Positions 16,810-26,500 of a DNA stretch of 64,000 nt are shown piece by piece. Under the pieces are notes generated by a model. The model worked only from the letters and a program-made list of their open reading frames with translations. It was not told where the DNA came from and searched no databases. Each line of letters begins with the position of its first letter. Within the stretch, counting starts at the first letter, position 1. Both the position numbers and the translations under genes were made by a program. The stretch is from Sphingomonadaceae bacterium (GTDB lineage: Bacteria; Pseudomonadota; Alphaproteobacteria; Sphingomonadales; Sphingomonadaceae). The DNA is taken from NCBI GenBank assembly GCA_025359425.1, contig JANYGC010000114.1, forward strand, positions 1 through 64,000, given 5' to 3'.

Positions 16810-17643
16810 TTATGACAGTCCGGACAGCTCGCGCGCCCGGCTCGCCAGCCGCTCAACCGCCGCCGCGTGGATGCCTGGCGAACAGACCAGCACGCCGAAC
16901 GCGCGCGGATCAGCTTTGTTGAAGCTGAGCGCCTGCCCGAAGGCATCGCTCACCGCCGCGCCGGCCTCGCGCGCGATCAAGGTCGCCGCGCCGACATCCC
17001 ATTCGTAGCCCCACCGCACTGTCGCCAGCAGATCGGCCTCATCGGCGGCGACCATTGCGATGCGCAGCGCAATCGAATTGGGCTGCTCGACCGGGGTCAG
17101 GTCAAAGTCGGTCTTGGGCAAGGCCTGCGCGGGGACGCGCGCGCCGGCCAGAACCGTCCGGGTCGAAGCGCTCAGCGGCAGGTTATTGCGCCATGCCCCG
17201 CGCCCCGCCTCGGCCGACCAGAACTCGCCGCGCGCGGGCGCATCAAGGATCCCGAGCAGGGGCCGTCCGGCGCTGACCAAAGCGACCGAGATCGACCAGC
17301 CGGGCCGCCCGCGAATGAAATCCTTGGTCCCGTCGATCGGATCGACCAGCCAGATCAGGTCGGCCCCGAGCCGCTCGGGCGCGTCGATGGTTTCTTCCGA
17401 CAGCCACCCCGCCGATGGCAGCAGCTGGCCCAGCGCGGCCTTGAGGAACCGGTCCACTTCCAGATCGGCGACGCTGACCGGATCGCCGGGCTGCTTGTCC
17501 CAGCTATCGAGCGCGTGACCGTGGCCGGGCCAGCGTGCCAGCGCCAGCTGACCGGCCGCGCGCACGATTGCTTCGAGGCGGGCGCGATCGATCAAGACTG
17601 CGCCGGGCGGCGCATTCGCAGCATTGTTAGGAATCGCTCGCAA
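16810..17643 (-). CDS. cysQ: CysQ-like 3'(2'),5'-bisphosphate nucleotidase (inositol monophosphatase family)
   Basis: A 277-aa metal-dependent phosphatase, probably hydrolysing adenosine 3',5'-bisphosphate from sulfate assimilation. Family motifs are SVADLEVDRFLKAAL, the acidic metal site WLVDPIDGTKDFIRG (about residue 98) and the C-terminal YEWDVGAATLIAREAG. The DPIDGTKDF form is that of CysQ rather than of plain inositol monophosphatase, but substrate cannot be settled by eye. The annotated start is TTG; a second TTG at 17595 (LIDRARLEAIV) fits family N-termini about as well. The gene is divergent from sucC. Confidence 0.85.
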   Translation of the reverse strand: MRAIPNNAANAPPGAVLIDRARLEAIVRAAGQLALARWPGHGHALDSWDKQPGDPVSVADLEVDRFLKAALGQLLPSAGWLSEETIDAPERLGADLIWLVDPIDGTKDFIRGRPGWSISVALVSAGRPLLGILDAPARGEFWSAEAGRGAWRNNLPLSASTRTVLAGARVPAQALPKTDFDLTPVEQPNSIALRIAMVAADEADLLATVRWGYEWDVGAATLIAREAGAAVSDAFGQALSFNKADPRAFGVLVCSPGIHAAAVERLASRARELSGLS

Positions 17644-17666
17644 CTGGCGTTCATAAAACTACCCTA

Positions 17667-17747
17667 GACGCGCCTGCCGGGGCTTTTCAACCCCGCCGCG
17701 CTGTGCTTAGGCGGCGCGTCACCGGGCCGCGCGGCCCGCCGCACAGC
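17667..17747 (+). promoter_or_regulatory. Overlapping inverted repeats before sucC (candidate structured leader)
   Basis: GACGCGCC (17667-17674) pairs with GGCGCGTC (17713-17720), enclosing CGGGG/CCCCG. GCTGTGC (17700-17706) pairs with GCACAGC (17741-17747), enclosing GGGCCGCGCGGCCC. The two long stems overlap in sequence, so they cannot form at the same time. If transcribed, this looks like a two-state leader ending 16 bases before the sucC ATG. The transcription start is unknown, and high GC content makes chance pairing possible. Confidence 0.35.
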
Positions 17748-17763
17748 AAAGAGCCAGACCCCC

Positions 17764-18960
17764 ATGAACATCCACGAATACCAGGCCAAGGAACTGCTCG
17801 CCAAATTCGGCATCGGCATCCCCAAGGGCATCGCCGCGATGTCGGTCGCCGAAGCGGTCGAAGCTGCCAAGCAGCTCCCCGGCCCGCTTTACGTGGTCAA
17901 GGCGCAGATTCACGCGGGCGGGCGCGGCAAGGGCAAATTCAAGGAACTGGGCGCCGAAGCTAAGGGCGGGGTAAGGCTGGCAAAGTCGATCGAAGCGGTC
18001 GAGGCGGACGCCAGGGACATGCTCGGCAACACGCTGGTCACGATCCAGACCGGCGATGCGGGCAAGCAGGTCAACCGGCTCTACATCACCGACGGGGTCG
18101 ACATCGGCAGCGAATATTATCTGTCGATGCTGGTCGACCGCTCCACCGGGCGGATCGCGATGATCGCCAGCACCGAAGGCGGGATGAGCATCGAGGATGT
18201 CGCGCACGACACGCCCGAAAAGATCATCACCATCTTGATCGACCCGGCGCAGGGCTTCATGCCGCATTACGGTCGCGCGCTGGCTTTCGGGCTCAAGCTC
18301 AAGGGCGATCTGGCCAAGCAGGCGCAAGTGCTCGGCAAGCAGCTGTACGATGCGTTCATCGAACTCGACTGCGCGATGATCGAGATCAATCCCTTGGCAG
18401 AGTGCGACGGCCAGCTGCTGGTGCTCGACACCAAGATGAGCTTCGATTCGAACGCGCTTTACCGTCACCCCGATATTGTCGCGCTGCGCGACGAGACCGA
18501 GGAAGACCCCGCCGAAATCGAAGCGTCAAAGCACGACCTCGCCTACATCAAGCTGGACGGCAACATCGGTTGCATGGTCAACGGCGCGGGCCTCGCCATG
18601 GCGACGATGGACATCATTAAGCTGAACGGTGAATTCCCCGCCAACTTCCTCGACGTCGGCGGCGGCGCGAGCAAGGAAAAGGTCACCGCGGCGTTCAAGA
18701 TCATCCTCCAGGACCCGGCGGTGAAGGGGATCCTGGTCAACATCTTCGGCGGGATCATGAAGTGCGACATCATCGCCGACGGGATCGTCGCCGCAGCCAA
18801 GGAAGTGAACTTGTCGGTGCCGCTGGTGGTCCGGCTTGAAGGGACCAATGTCGAGCAGGGCAAGGCGATCCTCGAGAATTCCGGCCTGCCGATCGTCTCG
18901 GCCAGCGACCTGGGTGATGCGGCCAAGAAGATCGTCGCCGAAGTTCGCAAGGTTGCTTGA
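17764..18960 (+). CDS. sucC: Succinate-CoA ligase (ADP-forming) subunit beta
   Basis: SucC (398 aa) is the nucleotide-binding subunit of the TCA cycle enzyme that makes ATP from succinyl-CoA. The N-terminal ATP-grasp domain starts [17 protein letters not shown], with [15 protein letters not shown] as the glycine loop. [13 protein letters not shown] and the C-terminal [18 protein letters not shown] and [16 protein letters not shown] segments are characteristic. The alpha subunit sucD is not adjacent; etfBA follows instead, so SucC must meet SucD expressed from elsewhere. Confidence 0.97.
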   Translation: MNIHEYQAKELLAKFGIGIPKGIAAMSVAEAVEAAKQLPGPLYVVKAQIHAGGRGKGKFKELGAEAKGGVRLAKSIEAVEADARDMLGNTLVTIQTGDAGKQVNRLYITDGVDIGSEYYLSMLVDRSTGRIAMIASTEGGMSIEDVAHDTPEKIITILIDPAQGFMPHYGRALAFGLKLKGDLAKQAQVLGKQLYDAFIELDCAMIEINPLAECDGQLLVLDTKMSFDSNALYRHPDIVALRDETEEDPAEIEASKHDLAYIKLDGNIGCMVNGAGLAMATMDIIKLNGEFPANFLDVGGGASKEKVTAAFKIILQDPAVKGILVNIFGGIMKCDIIADGIVAAAKEVNLSVPLVVRLEGTNVEQGKAILENSGLPIVSASDLGDAAKKIVAEVRKVA

Positions 18961-18973
18961 ACTGCTAATCGAA

Positions 18974-18996
18974 TTGACGTTTCCGTAAACGTAAAC
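18974..18996 (+). promoter_or_regulatory. LiuR-like operator/promoter upstream of etfBA
   Basis: The sequence TTGACGTTTCCGTAAACGTAAA contains the dyad ACGTTT-CCGT-AAACGT and starts with a -35-like TTGACG; TAAGCG lies 17 bases on. I recall the LiuR (MerR-family) motif of branched-chain amino acid catabolism regulons as an ACGTAAACGT-type sequence, and etfBA as a target in some proteobacteria. The match is from memory and was not scored. Confidence 0.5.
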
Positions 18997-19037
18997 TAAG
19001 CGCTGCGGCGTAATTTATTGGGAAAGGCTGGAATCGC

Positions 19038-19793
19038 ATGAAAGCCCTGGTCTGCGTAAAGCGTGTGATCGATTATAACGTGAAGCCGCGGGTTAAATCC
19101 GACGGCACCGGCGTCGATCTCGCCAATGTCAAAATGAGCATGAACCCGTTCGACGAGATCGCGGTCGAAGAGGCGCTGCGCCTGCGCGAGAAGGGCGTGG
19201 TGACCGAAGTGGTGGTTCTTTCGGTCGGTCCGGCCAAGGCTGCTGAAACGCTGCGCACCGCGCTCGCCATGGGTGCGGACCGCGCCGTGCTGGTCCAGGT
19301 CGATGACGGCACCGAAGTCGAGCCGCTGGCGGTCGCCAAGATCGTCAAGGCAGTGGCCGAGGAAGAGGCCCCTGGCCTCATCATCACCGGCAAGCAGGCG
19401 ATCGACGACGATTCGAACCAGGTCGGCCAGATGGTCGCGGCCTTGATGGGCCGCCCGCAGGGCACCTTCGCCAACGAGATTTCGGTCGAAGGCGATGCGG
19501 TGATCGTGAAGCGCGAAGTCGATGGCGGGCTGGAAACGGTCAAGCTCAGGCTCCCCGCAATTGTCACCACCGATCTGCGCCTCAACGAGCCGCGCTATGC
19601 CTCGCTGCCCAACATCATGAAGGCCAAATCCAAGCCGCTCGCGATCAAGGCTCCGGCCGATTACGGCGTCGACGTGGCGCCACGGCTCAAAACGCTCAAG
19701 GTCAGCGAGCCGCCGGTGCGGCAAGCCGGGATCAAGGTGGCTGACGTGGATGCACTGGTGGCCAAGCTCAAGGAACTGGGAGTCCCCGCATGA
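19038..19793 (+). CDS. etfB: Electron transfer flavoprotein subunit beta
   Basis: EtfB (251 aa) forms, with EtfA, the FAD/AMP flavoprotein that takes electrons from acyl-CoA dehydrogenases to ETF-quinone oxidoreductase. The start [56 protein letters not shown] and [22 protein letters not shown] are hallmark segments. The stop overlaps the etfA ATG by 4 bases. A LiuR-like dyad lies ~40 bases upstream, which would place expression under control by acyl-CoA intermediates. Confidence 0.97.
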   Translation: MKALVCVKRVIDYNVKPRVKSDGTGVDLANVKMSMNPFDEIAVEEALRLREKGVVTEVVVLSVGPAKAAETLRTALAMGADRAVLVQVDDGTEVEPLAVAKIVKAVAEEEAPGLIITGKQAIDDDSNQVGQMVAALMGRPQGTFANEISVEGDAVIVKREVDGGLETVKLRLPAIVTTDLRLNEPRYASLPNIMKAKSKPLAIKAPADYGVDVAPRLKTLKVSEPPVRQAGIKVADVDALVAKLKELGVPA

Positions 19794-20731
19794 AGACGCT
19801 AGTTTGGGTCGAACACGATAACGCCTCGGTCAAGGACGCCACGCTTGCCGTCGTCACCGCCGCTTCGCAGCTGGGCGAAGTCCACCTGCTGGTCGCCGGA
19901 TCGGGCTGCAAGGGCGTCGCCGATGAAGCCGCCAAGATCGCGGGCGTGGGCAAGGTCCACCTCGCTGACGATGCGGCCTATGCCAATGCGCTGGCTGAAA
20001 ACGTCGCGCCGCTGGTGGCCGAGCTGATGGCCAATACAGACGGTGGCCACGACGCGTTCCTCGCGCCGGCCACCACCACCGGCAAGAACGTCGCCCCGCG
20101 CGTCGCCGCATTGCTCGATGTGATGCAGATTTCGGACATCCTGTCGGTCGAAGGCCCCAAGACCTTCACCCGCCCGATTTACGCCGGCAACGCCATCGCC
20201 ACTGTCGAAAGCAGTGACGCCAAACTGGTCATCACCGTGCGCGGCACCGCCTTCGCCAAAGCCGCCCCCACTGGCGGTTCGGGCACGGTCGAAGCCGTGG
20301 CGAGCACCGGCGACTCTGGCACCAGCACGTTCGTCGGCTCGGAAATCGCCAAAAGCGAACGCCCCGAGCTGACCAGCGCCAAGATCATCGTTTCGGGCGG
20401 CCGCGCACTGAAAGACGCTGACACGTTCAAGAGCCTGATCTTTCCGCTCGCCGACAAGCTCGGCGCGGCGGTCGGCGCGAGCCGCGCGGCGGTCGATGCG
20501 GGCTATGTCCCCAACGATTACCAGGTCGGCCAGACCGGCAAGATCGTCGCTCCGGCGGTGTACATCGCGGTCGGCATCTCGGGCGCGATCCAGCATCTCG
20601 CGGGGATGAAGGACAGCAAGATCATCGTCGCGATCAACAAGGACGAAGACGCCCCGATCTTCCAGGTCGCGGATGTTGGCCTGGTGGCGGATCTGTTCAG
20701 CGCTGTGCCGGAGCTGACTGGCAAGCTTTGA
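19790..20731 (+). CDS. etfA: Electron transfer flavoprotein subunit alpha
   Basis: EtfA (313 aa) carries most of the FAD site of the heterodimer. The N-terminal domain includes [20 protein letters not shown] and [20 protein letters not shown]. The C-terminal FAD domain (residues ~190-310) has [32 protein letters not shown] and [19 protein letters not shown], the dinucleotide-binding signature. It is translationally coupled to etfB and ended by a good terminator. Confidence 0.97.
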   Translation: MKTLVWVEHDNASVKDATLAVVTAASQLGEVHLLVAGSGCKGVADEAAKIAGVGKVHLADDAAYANALAENVAPLVAELMANTDGGHDAFLAPATTTGKNVAPRVAALLDVMQISDILSVEGPKTFTRPIYAGNAIATVESSDAKLVITVRGTAFAKAAPTGGSGTVEAVASTGDSGTSTFVGSEIAKSERPELTSAKIIVSGGRALKDADTFKSLIFPLADKLGAAVGASRAAVDAGYVPNDYQVGQTGKIVAPAVYIAVGISGAIQHLAGMKDSKIIVAINKDEDAPIFQVADVGLVADLFSAVPELTGKL

Positions 20732-20756
20732 ACTGCGCGGATGCGTGACAAGGAGG

Positions 20757-20786
20757 GGCCTCGCTTCGGCGGGGCCTTTTCTTTTG
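20757..20786 (+). terminator. Rho-independent terminator of etfBA
   Basis: GGCCTCGC-TTCG-GCGGGGCC forms an 8-bp stem (one T-G pair) with a stable TTCG tetraloop, followed by TTTTCTTTT. It lies 25 bases after the etfA stop. Confidence 0.9.
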
Positions 20787-20831
20787 TCCAGCAGCCGTTA
20801 GCTTATGCCTGATACTTGGGAGAGTTCGACC

Positions 20832-21701
20832 ATGCGCCAGTTCGCTACCGCAATTCTTGCCGCGGCGTTGATGCTTACTGCGCCTGCCGCGGCCAAGGAA
20901 AATCCGCCGGTCTCGCTGGCCAAGACGACCAAATGGGAAATGAACTACGACGAGGATTCATGTCATTTGCTCGCCAAATTCGGCGAGGCCGATGACGCCA
21001 TGATTCTTAACGTCACGCGTTTCGAACCGGGAAGTGAATTTGACGTGATGCTCTTCGGGAAGATGTTCGCCTCTGACCGAGCCTGGATTCCAGTCAAAGT
21101 TGGCTTTGGTGATTCCCCGCTTGATCAGCGCGTGGGAGGTGCTGGCTTAAGTGCGGGGAAGCAGCCCTTTGTCCTTTTCATGAACCTGCGACTGGACGGA
21201 AAGGCGGTCGATCAGCATGACCCGCAGATTGCGCCGGTTAACACCTCAGTGGAGGCTCGGACAACATCGGCGACAATCGCTTTGCCCGACAAAGTTTATC
21301 GACTTGAAACCGGCTCGCTCGCTGCACCGCTGGAAGCCATGCGCGCCTGCACTGACTCGCTACTCACATCCTGGGGCTATGACCCCGCCGTACAGGCGGC
21401 CCTGCTCAAGCCGGCCGCGCCTAAAGGCTCACCTGCAAATTGGGTTAGATCGGGCGACTATCCCAAAGAGGCGCTCCGTAAGGAGCAGAGTGGCATTGTC
21501 AAATTTCGGCTTGACCTGGATGAGGCTGGCAAAGTTATCGGCTGCCACATTTTGCGCCGATTCAAGCCCGATCCCTTTTCAGACCTTACATGTCAGTTGT
21601 TAACGCAACGTGCGCGCTTCAAAGCCGCGCTCGATGTTGCTGGAAAGCCAGTTAAATCATTTTATATCAATACTGTGCGGTTCGTCACGCCGGAATATTA
21701 G
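20832..21701 (+). CDS. Exported protein with C-terminal TonB-like domain
   Basis: A 289-aa protein with a cleavable signal peptide (MRQFATAILAAALMLTAPAAAKE). GGGAG upstream supports ATG 20832 over the track start. Residues ~25-180 resemble nothing I can name. The C-terminal ~80 residues (GDYPKEALRKEQSGIVKFRL, then AGKVIGCHILRR) match the TonB_C fold, found in periplasmic energy-transducing or sensor proteins. No transmembrane TonB anchor or Pro-rich linker is present, so it is probably not a classical TonB. Codon use is visibly less GC-biased than in neighbours, suggesting later acquisition. Its 3' end overlaps the converging GNAT gene by 4 bases. Confidence 0.8.
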   Translation: MRQFATAILAAALMLTAPAAAKENPPVSLAKTTKWEMNYDEDSCHLLAKFGEADDAMILNVTRFEPGSEFDVMLFGKMFASDRAWIPVKVGFGDSPLDQRVGGAGLSAGKQPFVLFMNLRLDGKAVDQHDPQIAPVNTSVEARTTSATIALPDKVYRLETGSLAAPLEAMRACTDSLLTSWGYDPAVQAALLKPAAPKGSPANWVRSGDYPKEALRKEQSGIVKFRLDLDEAGKVIGCHILRRFKPDPFSDLTCQLLTQRARFKAALDVAGKPVKSFYINTVRFVTPEY

Positions 21702-22219
21702 ACCCGCTCGTACAGCACCAGTTCCTTGCCTTCGCCATCCACATGCCGGGCATATTCCGCAAACCCCAGCTGCGCGGCCAGCTTTTGCGAGACTGCGTGC
21801 CCCGCTTCGATCATGCAGGCGACGCGCTGGGGGCCATGAACCTCATCGAACCACGCCAACACCGAGCGCATGGCTTCGCCGGCGTAGCCTTGGCGCCAGT
21901 GATCGGGGTGCACGATCCAGCCCGCCTCGGGCACATCGTCAAGCCCGTGCGCGAAGCCGCGGAACGAGCGGAACACGCCGCAAGTGCCGATGATCTGCGC
22001 CGCCCCGCGCCGCCGGATCAAGAACACCCCGTACCCGTAGAACGACCAGCCTCCGGCGTTGCGCAACAGCCGGGCGAAGCTGTCGGCCCTGCTCGGACCC
22101 CAGCTGCCGAGAAATTCCAAGGTGCGCGGATCGGTGTGGATCGCGTTGAGCCCGTCGAGGTCGCCCACTTGCGGGCGCCACAGCTCGAGCCGCTCGGTGG
22201 TCAGGACAAGCTCGCTCAT
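21698..22219 (-). CDS. GNAT-family acetyltransferase (RimJ/RimL type)
   Basis: A 173-aa N-acetyltransferase of the RimJ/RimL subgroup. TTERLELWRPQVGDLDGLNAI is the usual start; GWIVHPDHWRQGYAGEAMRSVLAW holds the acetyl-CoA pyrophosphate-binding motif A (HWRQGYAGEA), and SQKLAAQLGFAEYAR is the motif B end. The substrate is unknown. Its ATG overlaps the DUF445 gene stop by 4 bases, making it the last gene of the MFP-RND-DUF445-GNAT unit. Confidence 0.88.
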   Translation of the reverse strand: MSELVLTTERLELWRPQVGDLDGLNAIHTDPRTLEFLGSWGPSRADSFARLLRNAGGWSFYGYGVFLIRRRGAAQIIGTCGVFRSFRGFAHGLDDVPEAGWIVHPDHWRQGYAGEAMRSVLAWFDEVHGPQRVACMIEAGHAVSQKLAAQLGFAEYARHVDGEGKELVLYERV

Positions 22220-23505
22220 GTCAGCGAGGTTATCACGTGGATGATCACGCCGACCAGCCCGCCCACCAGCGTACCGTTGATGCGGATGAACTGCAGGTCG
22301 CGGCCGACCGCGCCTTCAATCCGCTCGGTCACGGTCTTGGCGTCCCAGCGCTTGACCGTTTCGGAGACCAGCCGGACGATCTGATCGCCATAGCGGGTGG
22401 CGATGCCAACCAGCGTGCGCCGCGCGAAGCGGTTGACCTGGGCTTGCATGCGCGGGTCGTCACGCAGCGTGGCGCCCAGTTCGGCGAGAGCCTCGCCCAA
22501 TTGCCCGCCGATCTGGCCACCAGCTTCAGGCGCGGGCGCGCGCAGGCGCTTCAGGAGGCCGGTGCGGAGCCGCTCCCACACCCCCTGCCACCATTTCGAC
22601 ACCGCCGGGTTGGCGAGCAGCTCGTCCTTCATCCGCTCGACCCTGGCGCGCAGTTCGGGGTCGCTCTTGAGATCGGCGGCGAGCTTGGCCAACCCTTCCT
22701 CGATCTTGGCGCGGAGCGGGTGATCGGGATCGACGATCACTTCGGCGAGCAATTTGTAGAGCCCGTCGAGCACCGAATTGGCCAGCGTCTCGTCAAGGCC
22801 GGTCCAGCGCAGCACCGCATTGGCGCGGCGATGGATCAGGTCGCGGATCAGCGCCTCGTTGTCTTCGAGGGTCAGCCCGGTCCAGCGCACCAGGCTGTCG
22901 ATCACCGGCAGGTGGCGCCGGTCGGCAATCGCGGTTTCGACCAGCCCGCCCAGCAACGGCGCAATTTCGAGCTTGCCCAATTGCCGCACCAGTCCGCCGC
23001 GCACCTGCACGCCCAGCCGGTCGGGATCGAGCGATTCGAGCACTTGCGCGAGCAGTTCGGCCGCGCCGGCGCGGATCCGTCCGCCGCCGCCGCCGCGCGG
23101 ATCGGCCAGCCAGCCGCCCGCGGCTGCGGCGATGTTGGTCGCGTGGAGCCGCCGCGCGACCACCTGAGGCGTGAGGAAGTTTTCCTGCAGGAACGCCGCC
23201 ATCGTATCGGCGATGCGGTCCTTGTTTTCGGGGATGATCGCGGTGTGCGGGATCGGGATGCCGAGCGGGTGGCGGAACAGCGCGGTGACCGCAAACCAAT
23301 CGGCCAGACCGCCGACCATCGCCGCCTCGGTAAAGGCGAGCAGGTAACCCCACGCCGGGTGCGTGCCAGCGAAATGCCGCGTAACGAAAAAGAGCACACC
23401 CATCGCCACCAGCATTCCGGTCGCAAACATCCGCATCCGGCGGGCCCGGTCGGGCGCAGGCGGCGCGGCAAGCACCGATCGCAGCCGGGGGCGCAGCGCC
23501 CTCAC
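22216..23505 (-). CDS. DUF445 family membrane protein
   Basis: A 429-aa DUF445 protein, a widespread family of unknown function. An N-terminal basic stretch (ARRMRMFATG) precedes two hydrophobic segments (MLVAMGVLFFVTRHF; WGYLLAFTEAAMVGGLADWFAV). The family signature GGLADWFAVTALFRHPLGIPIPHTAIIPENKDRI follows. A long helical middle leads to a C-terminal hydrophobic anchor (INGTLVGGLVGVIIHVIT). It is translationally coupled to the RND pump gene by a 4-base overlap and may support envelope function alongside it; that link is inference. Confidence 0.9.
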   Translation of the reverse strand: MRALRPRLRSVLAAPPAPDRARRMRMFATGMLVAMGVLFFVTRHFAGTHPAWGYLLAFTEAAMVGGLADWFAVTALFRHPLGIPIPHTAIIPENKDRIADTMAAFLQENFLTPQVVARRLHATNIAAAAGGWLADPRGGGGGRIRAGAAELLAQVLESLDPDRLGVQVRGGLVRQLGKLEIAPLLGGLVETAIADRRHLPVIDSLVRWTGLTLEDNEALIRDLIHRRANAVLRWTGLDETLANSVLDGLYKLLAEVIVDPDHPLRAKIEEGLAKLAADLKSDPELRARVERMKDELLANPAVSKWWQGVWERLRTGLLKRLRAPAPEAGGQIGGQLGEALAELGATLRDDPRMQAQVNRFARRTLVGIATRYGDQIVRLVSETVKRWDAKTVTERIEGAVGRDLQFIRINGTLVGGLVGVIIHVITSLT

Positions 23506-26500
23506 TCGGCGGGGAAAGCCCCGGGCAGCAAGCCGCGTTCAGGCTGGGCAGCAGTGCCGGTTTCGTCTGCGCCGCTGTTGAGCATCTTGCCGCGCAGCCA
23601 CGGCCCCAGCCGCTTTTCGATCCCGTCCGCAAGGCTGAACCCGGCGGGCACGATCAGCAGCGTCAGCAGGGTCGAAAAGATCAGCCCGCCGATCACCACA
23701 GTCCCCATCGGGGCGCGCCAGGCGCTATCACCGCCGAGCGAAATCGCGGTCGGGATCATCCCCGCAGTCATCGCCACGGTGGTCATCACGATCGGCTGGG
23801 CGCGCTTGTGCCCGGCCTCGATGATCGCGGCGAACTTGTCCGCCCCGTTCGACATTTCTTCGATTGCGAAGTCGATCAGCAGGATCGAGTTCTTGGCGAC
23901 GATCCCGAACAGCATGAGGATGCCGATGAACACCGGCATCGAGATCGGCTGGCCCGCGATGAGCAGCAGGATCAATCCGCCCAGCGGGGCGAGGAACAGC
24001 GAACCCATGTTGACCAGCGGCGAGACAAAGCGGTGATAAAGCAGCACCAGCACCGAGAACACCAGCAGGACCCCAGCGAGCAGCGCCTTGGCAAAATTGG
24101 CCAGCAGTTCGGCGAGAATCTTGTCATTGCCGATCGGCGCGTTGGACACGCCGGTCGGTAAATTTTGCATCAGCGCCAGCTTGTTGATCGCGGTCATGGC
24201 GTTGCCCGAGAGTACGTCCGGAGCCAGATCGGCACCGATGAACACGCGGCGGTTCTGGTTGTAGCGCTGGATGCTGACCGGGCCCGAATCGAACGAAATG
24301 TCGGCCACGGTGGCGAGCGGCACCGAGCCGCCGGTGGTGGTCGGGACTGGCAGGTTCTGGATCGTCGACATCGAACGGCGCGAATCTTCGGACAGACGCA
24401 CACGGATCGGGATCTGACGGTTACTGAGCGAGAACTTGGCGGCGTTCTGATCGATATCGCCGATCGTGGCGATGCGGATCGTCTGGCTCAGCGCCGCAGT
24501 GGTCACCCCCATGCTCGCGGCCAGATCGAGCCGCGGTTTGATCACCACTTCGGGGCGGCGCATGTCGGCGGCGAGGCGCGGCGCGACCAGTTCTTTAAGC
24601 CCGCGCATCTGCTCGACCAGCTGGTTGGCGGTCTGCTCAAGCAGTTCGGAATTGCTGCCTGACAGCATGATCGAGATCGGCCGTCCCGTCCCGCCGCCGC
24701 CGCCCGGTCCGCTCATGTCCTGGAACGAGATTCGTGCATCGGGAACAGTCTGAAGGATCGGCGTAAGTTCGCGCTGCATCTCCTGGCTGCTCTTGTCGCG
24801 CTTGGCTTTCAGCGTCACGAACAGGCGGGCGTTGCCTTCGCGGATCCGTTCGAGCGCGTGATCGACCTCGGGCCGGGCCGACACGATTTCTGCCACCCGG
24901 TCGGCCACCGCCTCGGTCTGCGCCAGTGTGGTTCCCGGAACCATTTCGATGTTCAGCAAGGCAAAGTCGGAATTTGTATCGGGAAACGGCTGCAGCGGAA
25001 TAACCGTAAACAGGAACCCGGTCGCGAGCAGCGAGCCGAGCCCGATCCCGACCATCCATACCCGGTGATCGTGCATCCGGGCCCTATATCGCTGACCCAT
25101 GAAGGCGTACCACTGGCCCAGCCGGCCGCGGCTCAGCCCGATCAGCAGGCCCAGCACCTTGCGCACCAGCCACGACAATCCGGTCGCCGCGATCAGCGCC
25201 AGAATCATCGTGAACAGTTGCAGCGTCTTGGTCCAGCCAAACAGCGTGAACTTGGTCGCCGCGACCAGTTTGAACACCCCGACCAAGCCGGCCATGAAGG
25301 CCCCGATGATCAGCAGCACCGCGACCGTACCAACCAGATAAGTCAGCCCCGATCCGCGCACGCGTTCAATCCCGGCGCGCATTTGCTTGGCCCAGTCAGC
25401 ATCGAGCGACCAGTGCAGCACGCTCAGGTAACGCTCCATCCACTTGCCCGAGGCATGTTCGGCAGTGCCATGGCTCTTGAGGAAATAGGCCGCAAGCATC
25501 GGCGTGATCATCCGTGCAACTGCCAGGCTGACCAGCACCGCAATCACCACGGTCAGTCCGAAATTGCGGAAGAATTGCCCCGAAACTCCGGGCATCACGC
25601 CGACCGGCAGGAACACCGCAACGATCGAGAAGGTGGTTGCGACCACTGCCAGCCCGATTTCGTCGGCGGCGTCGATCGAGGCCTGGTACGCGCTTTTGCC
25701 CATCCGCATATGGCGCACGATGTTCTCAATCTCGACGATGGCATCATCGACCAGCACGCCTGCGACCAGCCCTAGCGCAAGCAATGACAAACTGTTGAGG
25801 GTGAAGCCGAACCAGGCGTCCATCATCCAGAACGTCGGGATCGCCGACAAGGGAATCGCAATCGCCGCGATCACCGTCGCGCGCCAATCGCGCAGGAAGA
25901 AGAACACCACGATGACCGCGAGGATCGCGCCTTCGACCATCGAGGCAATCGAACTTTCGTATTGCTGCTTGGTATAGTCGACCGAGCTGAACAGGCGGGT
26001 GAAGTGGATTCCCGGATGCTCCTTTTTGAGCTGGTCGATCTTGGTAATCGCACCATCGTAAACCGAGACGTCGGACGCACCGCGCGCACGCGACATGGCA
26101 AAAGTCACCACCGGCTTGCCGTTGATCTTGCCCATCGTGGTGACTTCGCCGAACGAGTCGGTGACCGTGGCAAAATCGGTCAGCTTGACCGTGCGGCCAC
26201 CACCCAGCGGCACGTCGGTCTGCGACAGCGCATAGGCATCGGCGGCATTGCCCAGCACGCGCACCGACTGACGTGACCCGGCGATTTCCGCCTTGCCCCC
26301 CGCTGCATTGACATTGAGCTGGCGCAGCGCGCCGTTGACCTGGCTCGCCGAGACGCCGAGCGACTGCATCTTGGCCGGATCGAGCGTAACGCGAATCTCG
26401 CGGTTGACCCCGCCCTGACGGTCAACCGTCGCCATGCCTTCGACAGTGAGCAGTTCCTTGGCGATGGTATCGTCGATGAACCACGACAGCTGTTCGATCG

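Noticed and set aside
22237-24036. 599-aa plus-strand ORF across DUF445 and the RND gene.
   Set aside because: Antisense shadow over two well-supported genes.
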